Source: Ignavibacteria bacterium
Lineage (GTDB): Bacteria; Bacteroidota; Ignavibacteria; Kapaibacteriales; UBA4661
Reading direction: 5' to 3'
DNA: 64,000 nt
Assembly (NCBI GenBank): GCA_013298775.1
Contig: JAAFIV010000023.1
Coordinates: forward strand, 18,635-82,634
This document shows, piece by piece, positions 33,923 to 43,728 of the stretch. Position numbers and translations under genes: made by a program. The first letter of the stretch is position 1; every line of letters begins with the position of its first letter. The notes under the pieces are model-generated. The model ran no database searches and was not told the origin of the DNA. It worked only from the letters and a program-made list of their open reading frames with translations.

Positions 33923-35074
33923 TTAGACTGCCTGTGTCAAATATGGCTTTTTATCGTGCATTGCTGCGGCGTACTCGAATGCTTGTTTGTGCAAATAGAG
34001 GTCGGCGAGGCTCGTAATTTCCTTCTTTTGCTCGCCATCTTCGGTAAAAAGTCCTAAATATTTTTTCGGAGTGTTGAAGTAGAAACGGCATATTTGCTGC
34101 TTTGTATTGCCATCGAGCAGCACATTGAAATAATTGAGTGTGTCTTTCGGCTGGACGCGCTCTGGCTTCACAACATCGTAGAGCAATGCCCGCACAGTAT
34201 AGAAGCCTTCCCATTCCTCAGCCGTTGTGACAATCTCTTTTGCGGCGGAAGCCGCTTGATTACTTGCTTCTGATGAAACCGCGCCGTTGTTCACTTCGAG
34301 AGAATGTTGCTCTTGCGCCGCGCCAGACTGTGAAGTTTTCAGGGCTTGATGAACTTTATTTTGAATGAGGTTGTGCAATGATTTTCTTACAATACCCCGC
34401 ATAATATCAATGTTCTTCGTAGTTACTTTTGCGTTGGCATCGCTGGCATTGATAAGAAGGCGCACAAACTCGTCGGTTGGAGTTTCCAATTGCCGCACCA
34501 AATACGCTTTCACGCTTTCGGAATACTTCAGGTGATTGGCGGTTTCGGCGAGATTATCCAAGTTCAGAAATTCCCGCGTAAAGTGCTTCAATTCTTCAAT
34601 CATAATCAGCTCCGGCTTGGTGAAATCAATAACAAAAAACGGGGAATCGTCTAAAACATTCGGATTATCGCTATCGGTATAAAAAAGATACCGAATGCCA
34701 TCGGTAAGAATAGCAATTTTACAGGCAGTGAGCGCAGTGAAATAACGAAAAAGCTGCGAGGAATGGTCGCGCTCCAATTTTGCACCAGGCATTTTGCATT
34801 CCATGATAAACGCCAACTTTCCTTCCTTAAAGAGCGCGTAATCAACTTTCTCGCCTTTTTTCAAGCCAATATCCGCAACAAATTCTGGCACAACTTCAAA
34901 AGAATTGAAAATATTCCAACACAAAACGTAATGCAAGAAAGGCAGCACCAGAGCGTGTTTCGCGGCTTCTTCCGTAGCACATTGCTTGGCGTAGGTTTTG
35001 ATGTGGTTTACCAAACCATGCACATTGCGCTCGATTTGTTCTTCGATGGTTTCTGGTTTCATAGAATGAAGCAA
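33923..35074 (-). CDS. HsdR-N-like restriction nuclease domain protein
   Basis: A 383-aa protein. Residues about 20-130 match the type I restriction enzyme R-subunit N-terminal nuclease fold: KHALVLPFLHYVLCWN, then the PD-(D/E)xK core GEKVDYALFKEGKLAFIMECKMPG, in which D and E-x-K are present. No helicase, methylase or specificity subunit follows, so it is a stand-alone nuclease-like protein. The C-terminal half is helical and ends with a beta segment QICRFYFNTPKKYLGLF seen in similar stand-alone proteins. A second start at 35062 is possible. Co-location with HicAB suggests defence or genome maintenance. Four 10-bp repeats lie just upstream. Confidence 0.8.
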   Translation of the reverse strand: MLHSMKPETIEEQIERNVHGLVNHIKTYAKQCATEEAAKHALVLPFLHYVLCWNIFNSFEVVPEFVADIGLKKGEKVDYALFKEGKLAFIMECKMPGAKLERDHSSQLFRYFTALTACKIAILTDGIRYLFYTDSDNPNVLDDSPFFVIDFTKPELIMIEELKHFTREFLNLDNLAETANHLKYSESVKAYLVRQLETPTDEFVRLLINASDANAKVTTKNIDIMRGIVRKSLHNLIQNKVHQALKTSQSGAAQEQHSLEVNNGAVSSEASNQAASAAKEIVTTAEEWEGFYTVRALLYDVVKPERVQPKDTLNYFNVLLDGNTKQQICRFYFNTPKKYLGLFTEDGEQKKEITSLADLYLHKQAFEYAAAMHDKKPYLTQAV

Positions 35075-35095
35075 AAAAATTCAGGAATGAGTTTG

Positions 35096-35135
35096 CAGTA
35101 CCAATCAGTACCAATCAGTACCAATCAGTACCAAT
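35096..35135. repeat. 10-bp tandem repeat upstream of the nuclease gene
   Basis: Four perfect copies of CAGTACCAAT, one per helical turn, ending about 22 bp from the start codon of the nuclease gene. Copy-number change would alter promoter or leader spacing. Confidence 0.93.
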
Positions 35136-35262
35136 GCACAAACAATGTTGTCGTGAATTGAAGTGTTGTATGGACAACAAATATAGCAAAAACGAGAAAA
35201 GTCGCGTTGCACAATGTATCACTGTACTTCCTTTTTTGCTTTGAACGTTTTCTGCAATAATC

Positions 35263-37452
35263 CTACACAACCCGCACCACAACAAAGGTCATGTCATCGT
35301 TCAGAGGCGCACCGCTCGCCCACGTTTCCGCGTGCTGAATGCAATGCGTGATAATTTCCTGCGCTGACATCCCCGCAACGCTGGCACAGGCTTCTTTGGC
35401 AATATCGTAGCCTAACACTTCGTCCTGCGCATTGAAGCGTTCAGGAAAACCGTCGCTCATTAAAATCAGTGCATCGCCGCGTAGAAGCTCGATTTCGCGG
35501 TCTTCGTAAGGAAAATTCGCCATTGTGCCGAGTGGCATTGATTTCAGCAAAACCTCTTCTATTCTGTTTTCTTGCGCCCGAAACACGAGCGCGGACGGCA
35601 TTCCTGCATTCGACAGCAATACGCGCATTCCCTGAAGACTAGGTTTTATGCGGGCTACCGCCAATGCCATAAACATTGACCGTAAATTCATGCGCTTCAA
35701 AATTGGCGAACTTGGCTTCAAGACATTCGCCGAGCCGCTTATCGTCTCGTCTTGCGCAATCACCGCGAGCAAACTTTTTGTTGCCGCGACCATTGTTCCA
35801 GCTTTTACGCCGTGTCCAGTGGCATCGCCAATAGCAATGGTGAGCATTCCACCTGGCGCAATGAAGTAATCGTAGTAATCGCCGCCCACTTCGGTTGCGG
35901 TTTGCATGAACATTGCAATATCCAAGCCTTGTACACTTGGCATGGTCTGAGGCAGCATAGAAAGCTGGAGTTTGCGAGCGTCTTCGAGTTCTTGGGTTTT
36001 GCGGTCGTTGTCGGCTTGGAGGACTTTGCGCTCTACTTCCCGCGTAATTGCTACATCGGTGAGGGTTTGTACCTCGACGAGCTTTCCCGCAAGTTCGTTA
36101 TTGGTTGCAGCAATTTTCCGCGACATAAAGATTGACATTGCGAGTGGAATGCTGAAAAAACTGATAACAACAAGGATGGAGCCGTTGAAAGGCAAGGTAA
36201 TGTACGTATTTTCCGCAAGAATTGCCAGCCCCAAGCACATCGCAAAACAAAAGCCGCCAAACCCCAGAAGCCACGCCCCAGCTTGTTTGCGAAGAATTGC
36301 GCGAATGACAATCCGCATAATGTCGGCAAAAATAATTGCCATAAACAGCAAGAATGCACGATTGCCCGTCTGCAAAAAAGGAATAACGGCAGAACCCCAA
36401 AATAGCGGGATTGGCGAAAAGCCTACGAGCCAAATACCTATCGGGCGTTTGGTGGAAAACATTGCATAGAAAAAGCCTAGACACGCGATAAAACCAAAGA
36501 TGAGAATGTATTGATTGAAAAAAAGCAGCCACGTCAGCAATTCCACGTGATATTCAAACCACTTTTCCGCCACGCGCACCGCAAAGTGCCACGCAATGCT
36601 GCCTGTAAACAAACTATACAGCAAATGCGCCCTCCAGCGCGTGAAAATGAGCAAATTGATGTGCAGAAAGCACAGAGCCGCCATACCGCCCACGATAAGC
36701 AGCATAAACGTGTACCAACTATCCTGCGAGCGGAAGTTTTCTTTAAGCAGACGAGCAGTGGCAAAATCCATGTTGAATCCTACAACGTTGCGGCTTGCAA
36801 TCCAGCGACGATACCGCTCCCACGTCCATGTATCCGAGTAGCGCACCGCAATCGTGTGAACATCATTCGGCGTGGGACGCAGCATGAAGTACAGCAAGGC
36901 GTGGTCGCCGAAGGGACGCATAGTTTGTTCGTTTGCGCGGGTTGCGGCGGGCGTACCGAAGTTGCCCAATAATGTGCCATCCACGTAGATTTCCGACGCG
37001 CCACGATGCCCTAAATCCAAGCCCACAAGCTGTGTGTAAGCGGCAGAATCTGTCCGAAACCGCGTACGAAACCAGCCAATATTTTTCCAATCCTGCTCTT
37101 TCAATGAATCCAAAATAAACACCGAAGCACCAACAACTTTCCACGCGCTATCTTGAAAGTCTGCCGACGCAAAAAGCTCATGATTACTGGGTTCGTCGCC
37201 TGCAAAATATCGCCAGGGTATTGTCGAAAGGGAAGACGTGGTTGTGTTTAACGTTGCCAACGTAAAAAATGGTAGCTTGCTGACATCAAGGTTTTGTGAG
37301 GTCTGCGGCATTTGCAGTCCGACATTGGTAGAAGCACCAGCACCGGCGCGAGCAGAGTCAGACACAAAAGCAAGTAACCATGCGGCAAAGAGCAGCATAG
37401 CGATTGTACATGACCGAAGGAATTGTTTCATTGATTGCATAGTTTTTTTCAT
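35263..37452 (-). CDS. 7TM-linked SpoIIE/PP2C protein phosphatase
   Basis: A 729-aa protein: signal peptide; a galactose-binding-like periplasmic domain (SADFQDSAWKVV, IGWFRTRFRTD, DLGHRGASEIYVDGTLLGNFG); seven membrane helices (about 245-450); a coiled coil; and a cytoplasmic SpoIIE domain with ARKLQLSMLPQTMPSV, EVGGDYYDYF, IAIGDATGHGVKAG and LNDDMTFVVVRV, carrying the metal-binding Asp residues. It probably senses an extracellular ligand and dephosphorylates an anti-sigma antagonist. Its start overlaps by 4 bp the stop of the Uma2 gene upstream. Confidence 0.92.
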   Translation of the reverse strand: MKKTMQSMKQFLRSCTIAMLLFAAWLLAFVSDSARAGAGASTNVGLQMPQTSQNLDVSKLPFFTLATLNTTTSSLSTIPWRYFAGDEPSNHELFASADFQDSAWKVVGASVFILDSLKEQDWKNIGWFRTRFRTDSAAYTQLVGLDLGHRGASEIYVDGTLLGNFGTPAATRANEQTMRPFGDHALLYFMLRPTPNDVHTIAVRYSDTWTWERYRRWIASRNVVGFNMDFATARLLKENFRSQDSWYTFMLLIVGGMAALCFLHINLLIFTRWRAHLLYSLFTGSIAWHFAVRVAEKWFEYHVELLTWLLFFNQYILIFGFIACLGFFYAMFSTKRPIGIWLVGFSPIPLFWGSAVIPFLQTGNRAFLLFMAIIFADIMRIVIRAILRKQAGAWLLGFGGFCFAMCLGLAILAENTYITLPFNGSILVVISFFSIPLAMSIFMSRKIAATNNELAGKLVEVQTLTDVAITREVERKVLQADNDRKTQELEDARKLQLSMLPQTMPSVQGLDIAMFMQTATEVGGDYYDYFIAPGGMLTIAIGDATGHGVKAGTMVAATKSLLAVIAQDETISGSANVLKPSSPILKRMNLRSMFMALAVARIKPSLQGMRVLLSNAGMPSALVFRAQENRIEEVLLKSMPLGTMANFPYEDREIELLRGDALILMSDGFPERFNAQDEVLGYDIAKEACASVAGMSAQEIITHCIQHAETWASGAPLNDDMTFVVVRVV

Positions 37453-38393
37453 ACATCCTCAGGATTGATGCCGAGTGCAAGCAGTTTTGCTGCTAGACGT
37501 TCAGCGCGTTCACGTTCTTGTGCGGCAACGATAGTTGCTTGCTCTGCACGAGATTTTTCCTCATCTGCACGAGATTTTTCCTCATCTGCACGATGCTTTT
37601 CCTCTTCGGCTCGCTTACATTCTCGTTGCCCACGCTCGCGTCCTGTGGGTAGGAGTTCGTGCGTTGCGGGGTCGCGCCAGCGTAGCCACGTATCCCATCG
37701 GCAATCGTACTCGCCTTCCCACAGAACAAGCTCCAAATCAAGCTCCGCGCTCATAAAGACCACATCCGAATACTCGGTTTTGTACAATTCTACTTCTTCA
37801 TAATTCAAATGCTTGCTCCCATTCCCGCGAAGGCGATAGGCTTCAAAAACGTTGCGGTCCACATCATGCAAAATATACTCCGGAACCCGCAGTACATCTT
37901 GATAAATCTCTTTTTTGATGCCTCTATCGTTTGCTTTGGTGCTGTCCGAAAGCAGTTCAATAACGAGATTTGGCGAGCGTCCTTCTTGCCACATCACCCA
38001 CGATTTTCGGTGCGTCGCACGTGGCTTCGTGCCAAGCGCGACGAAGAAATCTGGTGCGCGGAAACTCTGCTTTTCTGCCTGTTCCAAGCTAAAATACATC
38101 GCCAAATTCCCGTGAATGGCAACATCTTTCCTGCCAAGATCGTTGTAATAATGCGTCAGCGTTTGGATGAGCAAGGTCATTTGCGACAAGTGTTTTTCTG
38201 ATTCCGTTGGTTCTCCGTCAGAGTAGGGCAATTCATCTTCGAGCGGAGGCATTTCGATGCCGCCCGGTAACATTGTACGGGGTTTCTTTTTCCATTCGGG
38301 TACGGAAGAATCTTGCTCAATACTTGATTCATGTATTGGCAATTCAAGTTCCGCAACCTCAGATTCTACGCTGTGTTCAATGAGATTTTCCAT
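37449..38393 (-). CDS. Uma2-family nuclease with charged C-terminal repeat
   Basis: A 314-aa protein from MENLIEHSVESEV. The Uma2 (DUF820) PD-(D/E)xK core lies at about 60-230, with FRAPDFFVALG, GRSPNLVIELLSDSTKANDRGIKKEIYQ. The C-terminal tail is a Glu/Lys/Arg helix containing ADEEKSR repeats coded by a 21-bp tandem repeat, then RLAAKLLALGINPEDV, typical of the long Uma2 subgroup. The function of Uma2 proteins is still unclear. It is coupled to the SpoIIE phosphatase gene. Confidence 0.88.
   Translation of the reverse strand: MENLIEHSVESEVAELELPIHESSIEQDSSVPEWKKKPRTMLPGGIEMPPLEDELPYSDGEPTESEKHLSQMTLLIQTLTHYYNDLGRKDVAIHGNLAMYFSLEQAEKQSFRAPDFFVALGTKPRATHRKSWVMWQEGRSPNLVIELLSDSTKANDRGIKKEIYQDVLRVPEYILHDVDRNVFEAYRLRGNGSKHLNYEEVELYKTEYSDVVFMSAELDLELVLWEGEYDCRWDTWLRWRDPATHELLPTGRERGQRECKRAEEEKHRADEEKSRADEEKSRAEQATIVAAQERERAERLAAKLLALGINPEDV
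37545..37607 (-). repeat. 21-bp in-frame tandem repeat (3 copies)
   Basis: Units of TGCACGAGATTTTTCCTCATC and variants code for the RADEEKS helix repeats in the Uma2 protein. The length keeps frame and heptad phase. Confidence 0.88.
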
Positions 38394-38435
38394 GACAATT
38401 TTCTTGGTTAATGGCATTGTTTCTATTCTCGTGTG

Positions 38436-38570
38436 GTAATCATTGAGGTATTCCCGCCCAAGCGGCTGTTATTACTAGCGCAGTAGCCGTCCGGCGGGTG
38501 GTGTGCAGACCGATTCACCCGCCGGACGGCAGCGTGTCTCCACTCCTCAGCCGCCCGACGGGAGAAACCG
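38436..38570. mobile_element. MITE family 2 copy (about 135 bp, right end degraded)
   Basis: Left end GTAATCATTGAGGTA is followed by the CCGTCCGGCGGGT and ACCCGCCGGACGGCAGC inverted arms shared with the other copies. The right 15-bp end is not recognisable. It lies between the Uma2 and RND genes, which diverge. Confidence 0.75.
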
Positions 38571-38732
38571 ACAAACAAGCCCAAAAGATACAGCATTTTT
38601 CTCACCAGTGCAACGCACAAATGCGAACATTCCACAAATTTTTCCGTATTTTATGTGTTGTCCAAATCGCAGTTTATTGTTTTGCACTTTCACCGCTCAC
38701 CTTTCAAGAAAATTTTCAAGGAAATACGCGCT

Positions 38733-41700
38733 ATGAGCCTCACTTCTACGAGCATTCAACGCCCCGTGTTGTCTATCGTTATGTCCATCACGATTGTTCT
38801 TTTTGGCGTGATTGGCTTTCTTTTTCTCGGCGTGCGCGAGTATCCAAGCGTGGATACGCCTGTGGTGACGGTGCAGACCGCCTACGCGGGCGCGAACCCT
38901 GATGTGATTGAGGCGCAAATTACCGAGCCTCTGGAGGAGGCACTGAGCGGGATTCCGGGCTTGCGCTCTATCAAATCCACCAGCCGCGAGCAGCGTAGCG
39001 TCATTACCGTTGAGTTCACGCTTGAAACCGACCTCGAAACCGCCGCCAACGACGTGCGCGACCGCGTATCGCAGGCGGTGAGCCGCATTCCGCAAGATGC
39101 AGACCGCCCCATCGTCCAAAAAGCGGATGCTGACGCGGTGCCGATTGTATTTCTCAATATCAAAAGCTCGAAGCGTGATTTATTGCAGCTTTCCAAAATT
39201 GCCAACGATGTTTTTAAGGAAAATTTCCGCTCTATTCCGGGCGTTTCCGAAGTACAGATTTGGGGCGAGAAGCTCTATGCTATGCGCCTTTGGCTCGACC
39301 CGCAACGCCTCGCTGCGTACCGCCTCACCCCGCAAGATGTCCGCGCCGCGCTCCAACGCGAAAACGTAGAATTGCCCTCAGGGCGCATCGAGGGGAACGT
39401 TACGGAACTCACCATGCGGACGATGGGGCGCATCAATTCGTTGGATGAATTTAACAATTTGGTGGTGCGCGAAATTGATGGCAAAAAAGTTCGCCTTATG
39501 GATATTGGCTATGCCGAATTAGGCGCGGAAAACTATCGGACGCTGCTTCGCCGCGACGGTGTGCCAATGGTTGGAACGGTTCTTATTCCTCAGCCCGGGG
39601 CGAATTACGTGAAAATTGTGGATGAATTTTACCGCCGTTTGGAAACGCTGAAAAAGAATGCTCCCGCAGATATTGAACTCGGCATCGGCTTCGACCAAAC
39701 CAAGTACATTCGTAATTCCATTACCGAAGTAATTGAAACCCTCGCCATTGCGTTTGTCCTCGTCGTGCTGATAATTTTCCTTTTCCTCCGCGACTGGCGT
39801 GCTACCTTGATTCCTGTGCTGGCAATTCCCGTTTCGCTCATCGGCGCGTTTTTCATCATGTACATTTCCAATTTTTCCATCAATATCCTCACGATGCTCG
39901 GAATCGTGCTGGCTATCGGGATTGTGGTGGATGATGCGATTGTGGTACTGGAAAATATTTATGCAAAAATTGAAACAGGAATGGACGCAAAGCAAGCAGC
40001 CGTGCTGGGCGCAAAGGAAGTGTATTTGGCGGTGTTGGCAACCACCGTCGCGCTTGCAGCCGTGTTTTTGCCCGTTGTGTTCTTGCAAGGCGTTACGGGA
40101 AGGCTCTTCCGCGAGTTTGGCGTGGTGATGGCGGGTTCGGTGGTGATTTCCGCCTTTGTCGCGCTCACGCTTACGCCCATGATGTGTTCGCGCCTCCTGA
40201 AACGCCACAAGACGCGAAGCCGCTTCTACGAAGCAACTGAGCCGTTTTTTGTAAACATGACTGAAAAATATCGCGCTGGATTGGCAACGTTTATGCGGCA
40301 TCGCTGGCTAGGTTTTGTGGGAATGGCGGTATCACTGGGCTTAATTGTGCTGTTTGTTTCGCTTTTGCCGACCGAAGTCGCGCCGCTCGAAGACCGCTCT
40401 GGCTTGCGTCTCGCGCTCACCGCGCCCGAAGGCACGTCGTTTCAAGCAATGGACGAAATGATGATAACGATGGGCGACACCGTGCGCTCCTACGTGCCAG
40501 AAAGTGAAGCAATTATCGCCGTTACCACGCCCGGACTTGGCACAGGCGCGACCAATTCAGGCTTTGTGCGCATTATTCTCCCCGACCCCGACAAACGCGA
40601 CCGCACTCAACAAGATATTGCTGCAATGCTTTCGCAAGTAGCGCGGCGGCGCAACGAGGCGCGTGTGGCGGTGCTTCAAGAGCCGACTATTTCGACAGGC
40701 GGACGCGGGCGCGGGCTGCCGCTTCAGTACGTGCTTCGCGGGCAGAGCATTGAGAAACTACGTGCCATTTTGCCAAAATTTCTTGATGAAGCCCGCAAAA
40801 ATCCAAAGTTCGACGTGGTGGATGTCGATTTGAAATTCACCAAACCCGAAGCAATTATTGACATTAAGCGCAATGAAGCGCAGTCGCTTGGCGTTTCGAC
40901 GCTGGATATTGCTGGAACGCTGCAAGCTGCTTTTTCTGGGCAACGCTTCGGCTATTTTCTCTACGATGGCAAACAGTATCAAATCATCGGGCAAGTCGGC
41001 AAGCGCGACCGCGACGCGCCTGTGGATGTGCGCTCGCTCTACGTCCGCAACAACGCGGGGCAGCTTATTCAAATGGATAATTTGATTTCCATTCGAGAAC
41101 AAAGCGCGACCCCGCAACTGTACCGCTTCAACCGCTCCGTTGCGGCAACGGTTTCCGCCAGCATGGCGCGTGGTTACACGATTGGCGAAGGCATTCAAGT
41201 AATGGACGAGGTTGCGAAAAAAGTGCTGGATGAAACCTTTACAACAGGTCTGGACGGCGAGGCGCGTGATTTGGCAGAGAGTTCGTCGAGTTTGTCGTTG
41301 GCGTTTATTCTCGCACTCGTTTTGATTTACCTCGTGCTGGCAGCGCAATTCGAGAGCTTCCGCGACCCGCTTATTATCTTGCTGACCGTGCCGCTCGCTT
41401 TGGCTGGTGCGCTTCTTAGCTTGTGGTATTTCAATCAAACGCTGAATATTTTTAGCCAAATTGGAATTATCATGCTGATTGGCTTGGTGGCGAAAAACGG
41501 TATTTTGATTGTGGAATTTGCCAACCAACGCAAAGCGCACGGACTGTCCATTGCCGATGCCGTCCAAGAGGCAGCCGTAGAGCGGCTTCGACCGATTTTG
41601 ATGACAAGTATTGCCATGGTGTTGGGAACGCTTCCCATTGCGCTCGCACTCGGCGCAGGCGCGGAAAGTCGTGTTTCGATGGGCATTGCAATTATTGGCG

Positions 41701-41852
41701 GGCTAGTATTTTCAACGTTCCTAACCTTGTACATCATTCCCGCGCTCTACACCTACATCACGGGAAAGGGTGTTTCGGTGGCGTTTGCGCAAGAGGCAAA
41801 TCCAGCGACGGCAACGCACAAAAACGTCGAAACAGCGCATGAAACCTTGTAA
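38733..41852 (+). CDS. RND family efflux permease (AcrB/MexB type)
   Basis: A 1039-aa inner-membrane proton antiporter from MSLTSTSIQRPVLS, with twelve predicted membrane helices and two large periplasmic loops. The proton-relay aspartates D400 and D401 are intact in GIVVDDAIVVLENI. AQITEPLEEALSGIPGLRSI and REQRSVITVEF are typical HAE1 sequence. No membrane-fusion protein or outer-membrane channel gene is adjacent, so its partners must lie elsewhere. An upstream ATG at 38655 would add a non-homologous leader. The gene ends 36 bp before a bidirectional terminator. Confidence 0.94.
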   Translation: MSLTSTSIQRPVLSIVMSITIVLFGVIGFLFLGVREYPSVDTPVVTVQTAYAGANPDVIEAQITEPLEEALSGIPGLRSIKSTSREQRSVITVEFTLETDLETAANDVRDRVSQAVSRIPQDADRPIVQKADADAVPIVFLNIKSSKRDLLQLSKIANDVFKENFRSIPGVSEVQIWGEKLYAMRLWLDPQRLAAYRLTPQDVRAALQRENVELPSGRIEGNVTELTMRTMGRINSLDEFNNLVVREIDGKKVRLMDIGYAELGAENYRTLLRRDGVPMVGTVLIPQPGANYVKIVDEFYRRLETLKKNAPADIELGIGFDQTKYIRNSITEVIETLAIAFVLVVLIIFLFLRDWRATLIPVLAIPVSLIGAFFIMYISNFSINILTMLGIVLAIGIVVDDAIVVLENIYAKIETGMDAKQAAVLGAKEVYLAVLATTVALAAVFLPVVFLQGVTGRLFREFGVVMAGSVVISAFVALTLTPMMCSRLLKRHKTRSRFYEATEPFFVNMTEKYRAGLATFMRHRWLGFVGMAVSLGLIVLFVSLLPTEVAPLEDRSGLRLALTAPEGTSFQAMDEMMITMGDTVRSYVPESEAIIAVTTPGLGTGATNSGFVRIILPDPDKRDRTQQDIAAMLSQVARRRNEARVAVLQEPTISTGGRGRGLPLQYVLRGQSIEKLRAILPKFLDEARKNPKFDVVDVDLKFTKPEAIIDIKRNEAQSLGVSTLDIAGTLQAAFSGQRFGYFLYDGKQYQIIGQVGKRDRDAPVDVRSLYVRNNAGQLIQMDNLISIREQSATPQLYRFNRSVAATVSASMARGYTIGEGIQVMDEVAKKVLDETFTTGLDGEARDLAESSSSLSLAFILALVLIYLVLAAQFESFRDPLIILLTVPLALAGALLSLWYFNQTLNIFSQIGIIMLIGLVAKNGILIVEFANQRKAHGLSIADAVQEAAVERLRPILMTSIAMVLGTLPIALALGAGAESRVSMGIAIIGGLVFSTFLTLYIIPALYTYITGKGVSVAFAQEANPATATHKNVETAHETL

Positions 41853-41887
41853 AAATGTCTCTACCGTCGTACATTTCGAGCAACAAA

Positions 41888-41926
41888 AAGCCCCAGATGA
41901 TTATATGTTCATCTGGGGCTTTTTTC
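41888..41926. terminator. Bidirectional intrinsic terminator
   Basis: AAGCCCCAGATGA and TCATCTGGGGCTT form a 13-bp stem, with T-runs on both sides when read in each direction. It separates the converging RND permease and S41 protease genes. Confidence 0.93.
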
Positions 41927-41955
41927 ATTTCTCCTCGAAGCATTTTGAGGATTGA

Positions 41956-42021
41956 CAGGATGTTGAGGATAAAGATTTAAGGATAAAGATTTAAGGATAA
42001 AGAAACGTCCTCAACATCCTG
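41956..42021. repeat. Inverted repeat enclosing a 14-bp tandem repeat
   Basis: Arms CAGGATGTTGAGGA and TCCTCAACATCCTG (14 bp, perfect) enclose two and a half copies of GGATAAAGATTTAA. It lies in the gap between converging genes. Confidence 0.88.
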
Positions 42022-42079
42022 AAAGTCCGGGCTTCATCCGCGTTCCAAATACTTGTTGCTTCATTCAAGAATCGTGTAT

Positions 42080-43531
42080 TTAGCGTTTCTCAATCGGCGC
42101 AATCGCAGGTATAATCTCGTTTTGCTCCGACATCATGCGTGGCTCTTGCGTAGAAAACGCATTGGAGAGCATTCCTTTTGCCGACGCTGCTGGGAACACG
42201 CCTGTTTGAATGTATTGCAATGCCGTGCGAAGGTAGGTTTCTTGCGCATCGCCGAAGTCGCGATCTACGGGGTCGGTGAGAACACGGTCAGGCTGGAAGC
42301 CATCCAAAAAGTTTGCTTCGCCGCGTGCATTGGTGAATTTGAACGCGATTGGCTGCAACAAATACCCAGATTTTTCATGCAAAATAGAATATGAACCAAC
42401 GGCTTTCCCGAAGGTTTTTGTGCCAATCAGCACCACATTGATAAACGGCTTGAGCGCATTGATAGTGAGTTCGCTAGCAGAGGCAGAGCCGCCATTGACA
42501 AGGAAAATCACGCGCTGTAAGCGGAGTGAACTCGGCAGAGAGGTCATGTTGATTGAGCGGTTATTGTTTTTGTAGAGGTCGTTGTGGGTATATTGCACGT
42601 AGGGTGTGCCTGAAAACTGCCCTGTAATCAAGCTGGAAAGCTGCCCTGCCGCTACGATGAAGCCGCCGCCATTCGAGCGTAAGTCCACGACCAATTCTTG
42701 TACATTCGCATCGCGCAAGGTCGCAAACGCGCTTGTTAGCTCGTCGCCAACCATGCCCGTAAAATTCACCAACGGGAAATACCCAACATTTTTTCCCGCA
42801 ACGCTGAATACTTTCGTAAAGGGAATAGATTTTATTGTGAAGAACGCACGCATAAAACTCAGGGTGCGTCGGGTTTTGGTGGAATCTTCCACTTCCAAAC
42901 TGAGCGAATTTCCCCATGCTTCAATAACTTTCCCATACGCTTCTGCACTCGAAGGAACGGGCTTCCCATCAATTGCCGTGATACGCATTCCACGCCGCAA
43001 GCCAGCAATATGCGCTGGAGAACCAGCAAATACACGTGTTACACGAAGATTCGTGTCGCTAAAATACCATGTCGCAAAACCAAACAGAGGATTTGCAATC
43101 GCGCCGCTTTGAAGCTGCTGCAAATATCCTCGCCCGTCCTTGACAATAAAACTAAAACGGTCGTCGGGGCGAGTAATGGTGCGATTGAGGAGCGAATCTG
43201 GCATAGGGAAATTCGTGAGCGATGGAACAAGATTTTTCGGAACGCGAGTATTCCAAAAATACATATCCAGCATTCCTGAATACAAAAAGTCGTTGATGTC
43301 AAGATTTGCTGCCTCCGTATTGCTTGTCAAGCCAGTAATGGTGCCGTCTTTGAACCAAGGCGTGGCTTTGTAGCTTGGCGGTGGCGGATTGAAAATATCG
43401 TTCAGTGCCGTGCAAGAATGCAGCAACAATGCCATGCAGCACACAGCAACAATAAAACCAGTTTTTTGAGCGACAGTATTGCGCCAAACACGAGATGTGA
43501 CGCGCTCTGGAAGATGCAAGGATGTTAGCAT
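42080..43531 (-). CDS. S41 family peptidase lipoprotein with PDZ domain
   Basis: A 483-aa lipoprotein; lipobox LLLHSC follows a hydrophobic signal. A PDZ domain lies near 150-220 (GLRRGMRITAIDGKPVPS). The C-terminal-processing-peptidase fold has VVDLRSNGGGFIVAAGQL, the nucleophile loop VIFLVNGGSASASELTINALK and VLIGTKTFGKAVGSY with the catalytic Lys. Such proteins act in the periplasm on unknown substrates. Start at 43531 gives a usable signal; 43552 is also in frame. Confidence 0.9.
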   Translation of the reverse strand: MLTSLHLPERVTSRVWRNTVAQKTGFIVAVCCMALLLHSCTALNDIFNPPPPSYKATPWFKDGTITGLTSNTEAANLDINDFLYSGMLDMYFWNTRVPKNLVPSLTNFPMPDSLLNRTITRPDDRFSFIVKDGRGYLQQLQSGAIANPLFGFATWYFSDTNLRVTRVFAGSPAHIAGLRRGMRITAIDGKPVPSSAEAYGKVIEAWGNSLSLEVEDSTKTRRTLSFMRAFFTIKSIPFTKVFSVAGKNVGYFPLVNFTGMVGDELTSAFATLRDANVQELVVDLRSNGGGFIVAAGQLSSLITGQFSGTPYVQYTHNDLYKNNNRSINMTSLPSSLRLQRVIFLVNGGSASASELTINALKPFINVVLIGTKTFGKAVGSYSILHEKSGYLLQPIAFKFTNARGEANFLDGFQPDRVLTDPVDRDFGDAQETYLRTALQYIQTGVFPAASAKGMLSNAFSTQEPRMMSEQNEIIPAIAPIEKR

Positions 43532-43636
43532 AAAGGAAAGGGAGAAAATCAAAAGAGATGCAATTATTTTGGTAAACTACTTCGGTAAATTACGTTTTTT
43601 CTGAATGCTGGCAATGGGTAACTCATCGCTCATCGC

Positions 43637-43723
43637 GTGAGGCTCTCATTTCCTAATGAGGGTCTCACTCCGTCCCTCGTGCTTGGAAAAGTGAGACCCT
43701 TGCTTGAGAAGCGAGAACCTCAC
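43637..43723. repeat. GTGAGRCYCTCA palindromes (two hairpins), possible terminator
   Basis: Two adjacent hairpins: GTGAGGCTCTCA with TGAGGGTCTCAC, and GTGAGACCCTTGC with GCGAGAACCTCAC. On the minus strand the latter lies just after the D-lactate dehydrogenase stop and is followed by a short T-run. Confidence 0.7.
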
Positions 43724-43728
43724 AAAGA

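Noticed and set aside
39519..40301. A 260-codon open frame on the minus strand
   Set aside because: Antisense to the RND permease; composition is His/Arg/Asn-rich as expected from a reversed membrane gene.
40758..41567. A 269-codon open frame on the minus strand
   Set aside because: Also antisense to the RND permease with no domain signature.
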